Positions 61,349 through 64,000 of a stretch of DNA of 64,000 bases are shown in pieces. The position numbers and the translations under genes are program-made. The number at the start of each line of letters is the position of its first letter. The stretch's first letter is position 1. The notes below the pieces were generated by a model. The model ran no database searches and was not told the origin of the DNA. It saw only the letters and a list, made by a program, of their open reading frames with translations. This DNA comes from Paraspadella gotoi. Taxonomy: Eukaryota; Chaetognatha. The stretch spans positions 19,723,590 to 19,787,589 of the forward strand of contig CM119264.1 in assembly GCA_051294375.1 (NCBI GenBank). The letters run 5' to 3'.

Positions 61349-61694
61349 GTAAGTTTATTTTTATTAAAAAAAATTTATTGGGGTTGTTCAGAAGTTTTAA
61401 AGTTTTCATAAATGTTACTTTATTCATTTCAAAGCAAAATATTATGAACAAATTTTTAAAAAAAAATTATGTAGTCTAATAATTATATTTTTAATGGTAT
61501 TATATATTGATATAATTATGATTTAATTTAATTTAACATATTTGGAGAGTTCATGAGAAATAATCAATAGACTATATTCACAAAGAATAATTTTTTTTTC
61601 ATGTCAGAGGTTTCGTGAATTTCCTTTCTTTTCGTTGTGGTTGCGTATTGGAAAACGTTTTTAATGTTTTTCTACAACGACTTTATTTGAAAAA

Positions 61695-61740
61695 CCGTAC
61701 ATGTTTCGACTTACATACAAGCCTTCTTCAACGTTAACAA
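61695..61740 (-). ncRNA. Degenerate hammerhead-like motif 6
   Basis: Minus strand: TTGAAGAAGGCTTG, AAGTCGAAACATGTACGG. The GAAA-CATG part is intact, CTGATGA has changed. It lies on the same strand as, and downstream of, the Penelope reading frame. Confidence 0.4.
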
Positions 61741-61779
61741 ATTGTTTTCGTGAATTTTGAAATTATTTTGTGCAAAAGA

Positions 61780-61960
61780 AGAAGAGAGAAAGAGAGAGAA
61801 AGAGAGAAAAACAGAGAGAGAGGGCAAAGTTTTCAACTCAGAGATGAGAAAAGAATAGTGGTCAGATGTGAGGACAGGTTAAGACGAGGACAGATTGAGT
61901 TAGATTGTGAAAAGAAATTAAATGGTGAAAGGGAGAGAGAGAGAGACAGAAACATTAGAA
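61780..61960. repeat. GA-rich simple sequence
   Basis: (GAAA)n and (GA)n tracts at 61782-61822 and 61928-61948 around ATAGTGGTCAGATGTGAGGA. The open frame here is compositional. Confidence 0.6.
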
Positions 61961-62109
61961 ACAATACATTATGCATTGTACAACAGAGATAAAATTTTTA
62001 AGCTAAAAGTGATAATAATAATTTTAACAATTAACTACTATAAATTAGTGAATATGAAAAGTGAAAAATGAAAGGTGAAAGATTTGAGGGATATAAGTTT
62101 GGAATAGTT

Positions 62110-62455
62110 GTTAAAGTGAAAATTTAAGAATAAAGAAAGAGCTCAAAATGAGCTGGCCCCCTTTGGTTGAAGGCTTCCTTGCGGGAAGAGTCCAAGGGCT
62201 ACCCGAATGTCTGTCTGGCCTGGTACGCTTGTCGACTGCCCTCTTCTCGCCTGCTGGCGAGGCTGGCGGTTGTCCATTCCTGCCGCTTTTGCAACATGAG
62301 TTGTGGACTCCTCCCCTTCCTCCTGCAGCCGTCTTTTGGGTGGGCGCTCACTCCACTGAGAGAGAGAGTGAGTTGCTGCAGGTGAAGGAGAGGCATCGTT
62401 TGCCCATTGCCTGCGCAAAGGTCTCCGACTGTTTCTTTGAGTGGATACAGGGGAA
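62110..62455 (-). other. GC-rich 3' flank of the Penelope relic
   Basis: GC-rich like the coding part and open in several frames on both strands, none with a recognisable domain. It is best read as the untranslated 3' part of the element. The apparent 139-codon plus frame and 130-codon minus frame are not supported. Confidence 0.45.
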
Positions 62456-63262
62456 TCATTGTGCGGACGTGGTGGAGACAGGGCATCCACCAAGCGTATC
62501 AGAGCTTGGAGGGAGATCGAATCGTCTTCCATCACGGTTCAAAGAGGGCTCAAGGGCTTTGATGTAAATTGCCTCTCTAATACCTCTTGAGAACCAGTTT
62601 GGGTCATGGGACAGCACGAGACAGTCTGACTCTCTGAATAGATGGCCAGTATTTGCTGTGTGTTTGGCAACAGCAGATAGATAGTAAGGCGGGCCAAAAT
62701 TGACAAAAAATTTTTTACAAAAAATATTTTTTAAGAACGGATTCCTATCGAGCTTGAAAAGTTAAATGAAAGTTAGTACTACAATTTTTTAAAATTTTGA
62801 CAATAAATTGGTTAAAAGTAGAAAAAAACCTTAAAAAATCATCATCATCATCATCATTGGCTGAATTTTATAATTTTTTTAAATTTTTATAAATAAAACC
62901 AAAAAAAATTTAAAAGTTGTAGTAATAACTTTTATCTAACTTTTAAAGCTCTAGCAGAATCTATTAAAAAAAATTGAAAAATTAAAAAAAAATTTTAAAC
63001 TTTATGTAGTAATAAAATAATCTTTAAATGCTTCCGTGCGCTTATTAATAAGATAAATTTAAAAAAATATTTTTATTTTCAAATTCTTTAACAGTCACTT
63101 AACCATTATTTATTTGAGAGAACTTCTAGTTTTCAACCTGTTCCGGCCTAATAGATAGTGCCCTCTCGCGTCGCGATAGGGCTTTGTGTGCTGCTGAAAG
63201 TGGTCCATCAGAGACGCCCATGTATGCTGCTGCACAGGCTTGGTTTCCCGTTCCTGCACAGG
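62456..63262 (-). pseudogene. Penelope-like retroelement, C-terminal GIY-YIG relic, broken by a MITE
   Basis: Minus strand. 63262-63159 reads CAAAYMGVSDGPLSAAHKA (the YxG part of a GIY-YIG nuclease). After the MITE, 62684-62456 reads AVAKHTANTGHLF, HDPNWFSRGIREAIYIKA, LEPSLNRDGRRFDLPP, then stop. The H-x5-GH, W-x-x-R-x-x-EAI-I and LNRD words are typical of the Penelope-like endonuclease tail. The two parts are out of frame by the ATCT slippage at the target site. The reverse transcriptase is absent; the sequence upstream is an M4 repeat. Confidence 0.7.
62685..63150. mobile_element. hAT-like MITE, family M2, perfect 8-bp TSD
   Basis: 466 bp with ends TAAGGCGGGCCAAAATTGA and TCAACCTGTTCCGGCCTA; identical ATAGATAG at 62677-62684 and 63151-63158. 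It is inserted in the Penelope reading frame. Confidence 0.88.
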
Positions 63263-63270
63263 CCGTCCAA

Positions 63271-64000
63271 TACCATGATGGGAAAAAAAAGTGTCGCGGT
63301 TTAAAAAAGCCAGTTAATTTTATTTGGCTAATAAATAAGTTTTAATAAAATGATTATTTTTTAACAGCATTAAATTATTCAATGCATTCAAATACTTCCA
63401 AAAGAGGTTATCTCTAACTGTTTTCACTTTTTTTTGGATTAAGAAAACTACTCATATTGTTGTTAAAATTATATCTCTGACATGATATTTTTTATCAGAT
63501 TTGGGATAAAAAATGGTCTTTAGCAAGCAATAAAAAAGATTGATCCTCTATAAAGTAAACCAGGTTTGAGTTCCCGAGAGAGATGTTTAACCAAAATGCA
63601 AGTACATGCAGACTGATATTCATTATATACTCACCAAATAAGTATTCCATAAAACCTATTTTCTGTTTTGTCTTATAATACGGATATGATTATCAAAGAA
63701 TTCAAATCAAATTAGCATATATCGTCCTAAAGTAAGCAACACGTATTTATTTGAATATTTGTTCAGATTTTAAATTCATTAATGAATTTTTTAAAATTTG
63801 TCTACGATATATGGTCCCACCCTGTATATTTTCAAATTATGTACTACATCTACGTCTGCATGTTTACGAGAGCGGCTAAGATTAAAACCAAAATATGAAA
63901 TTAAAAGTGGCAAGCATACTCGTATTTTAGATATATCTGCTATTTACTCAACTATAAAACAAAAGGTAATAATTGGATCTTTTTTTATGGAAGAAGGAAC
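63271..64000. repeat. M4 repeat (63271-63575) and M5 fragment (63590-64000)
   Basis: The first part matches 30945-31290 and the second matches 48495-48960 in the same order, with many single-base insertions in the last 400 bp, possibly reflecting lower assembly quality near the scaffold edge. Confidence 0.6.

Noticed and set aside
62143-62567. 130-codon minus and 139-codon plus frames as a separate gene
   Set aside because: The minus frame overlaps the Penelope tail in another frame and has no domain. Local GC richness keeps frames open.

Overview
This is a scaffold piece of an AT-rich invertebrate animal nuclear genome. The evidence is spliced genes with GT..AG introns up to 11 kb, dense eukaryotic transposons, and a run of 10 Ns at 50052-50061. 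I cannot place it to phylum from sequence alone.

One plus-strand gene spans almost the whole window (first exon seen at 1509, last at 61348) and is open at both ends. I read 32 exons, 8,527 coding nt or about 2,840 residues. All splice phases agree, and the frame stays open across every junction. The product is an uninterrupted chain of I-set immunoglobulin domains about 93 residues apart: about 30 complete and one partial. No fibronectin-III, kinase, SH3 or RhoGEF segment is visible here. This fits a giant muscle sarcomere protein of the obscurin/UNC-89 or titin type. Exon layout changes along the gene. From 1.5 to 27.7 kb each exon carries whole Ig domains in phase 1-1, up to six in one exon. 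From 27.9 kb onward each domain is split over two or three exons.

The introns are packed with mobile DNA. (1) About a dozen copies of a non-autonomous Helentron/HINE-like element have a terminal hairpin, a (GTCC)n core and tandem ~110-bp units. (2) Palindromic hAT-like MITEs carry 8-bp target duplications, several perfect; one is nested in a SINE, one in a tRNA-like SINE and one in a Penelope-like relic, and one has a related empty site in the window. (3) A 2.2-kb inverted-repeat element has an 8-bp duplication. (4) A 2.8-kb foldback element has arms of a 16-17-bp minisatellite and a loop of an 18-bp minisatellite. (5) A miniature LTR retrotransposon (TRIM) has a recognisable primer-binding site and polypurine tract. 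(6) tRNA-derived SINEs are present. (7) A broken Penelope-like GIY-YIG reading frame is present, together with hammerhead-ribozyme-like motifs at six places.

Region by region: 0-28 kb holds domain-per-exon Ig coding with HINE-loaded introns. 28.5-39.8 kb is one long intron with MITEs, TRIM and a ribozyme hairpin. 40-55 kb holds split-domain exons, with the foldback element in the 7.2-kb intron. 55-61.4 kb holds the hAT-like foldback, a HINE and the last exons. 61.4-64 kb is intron with the Penelope relic. No second protein-coding host gene was found.
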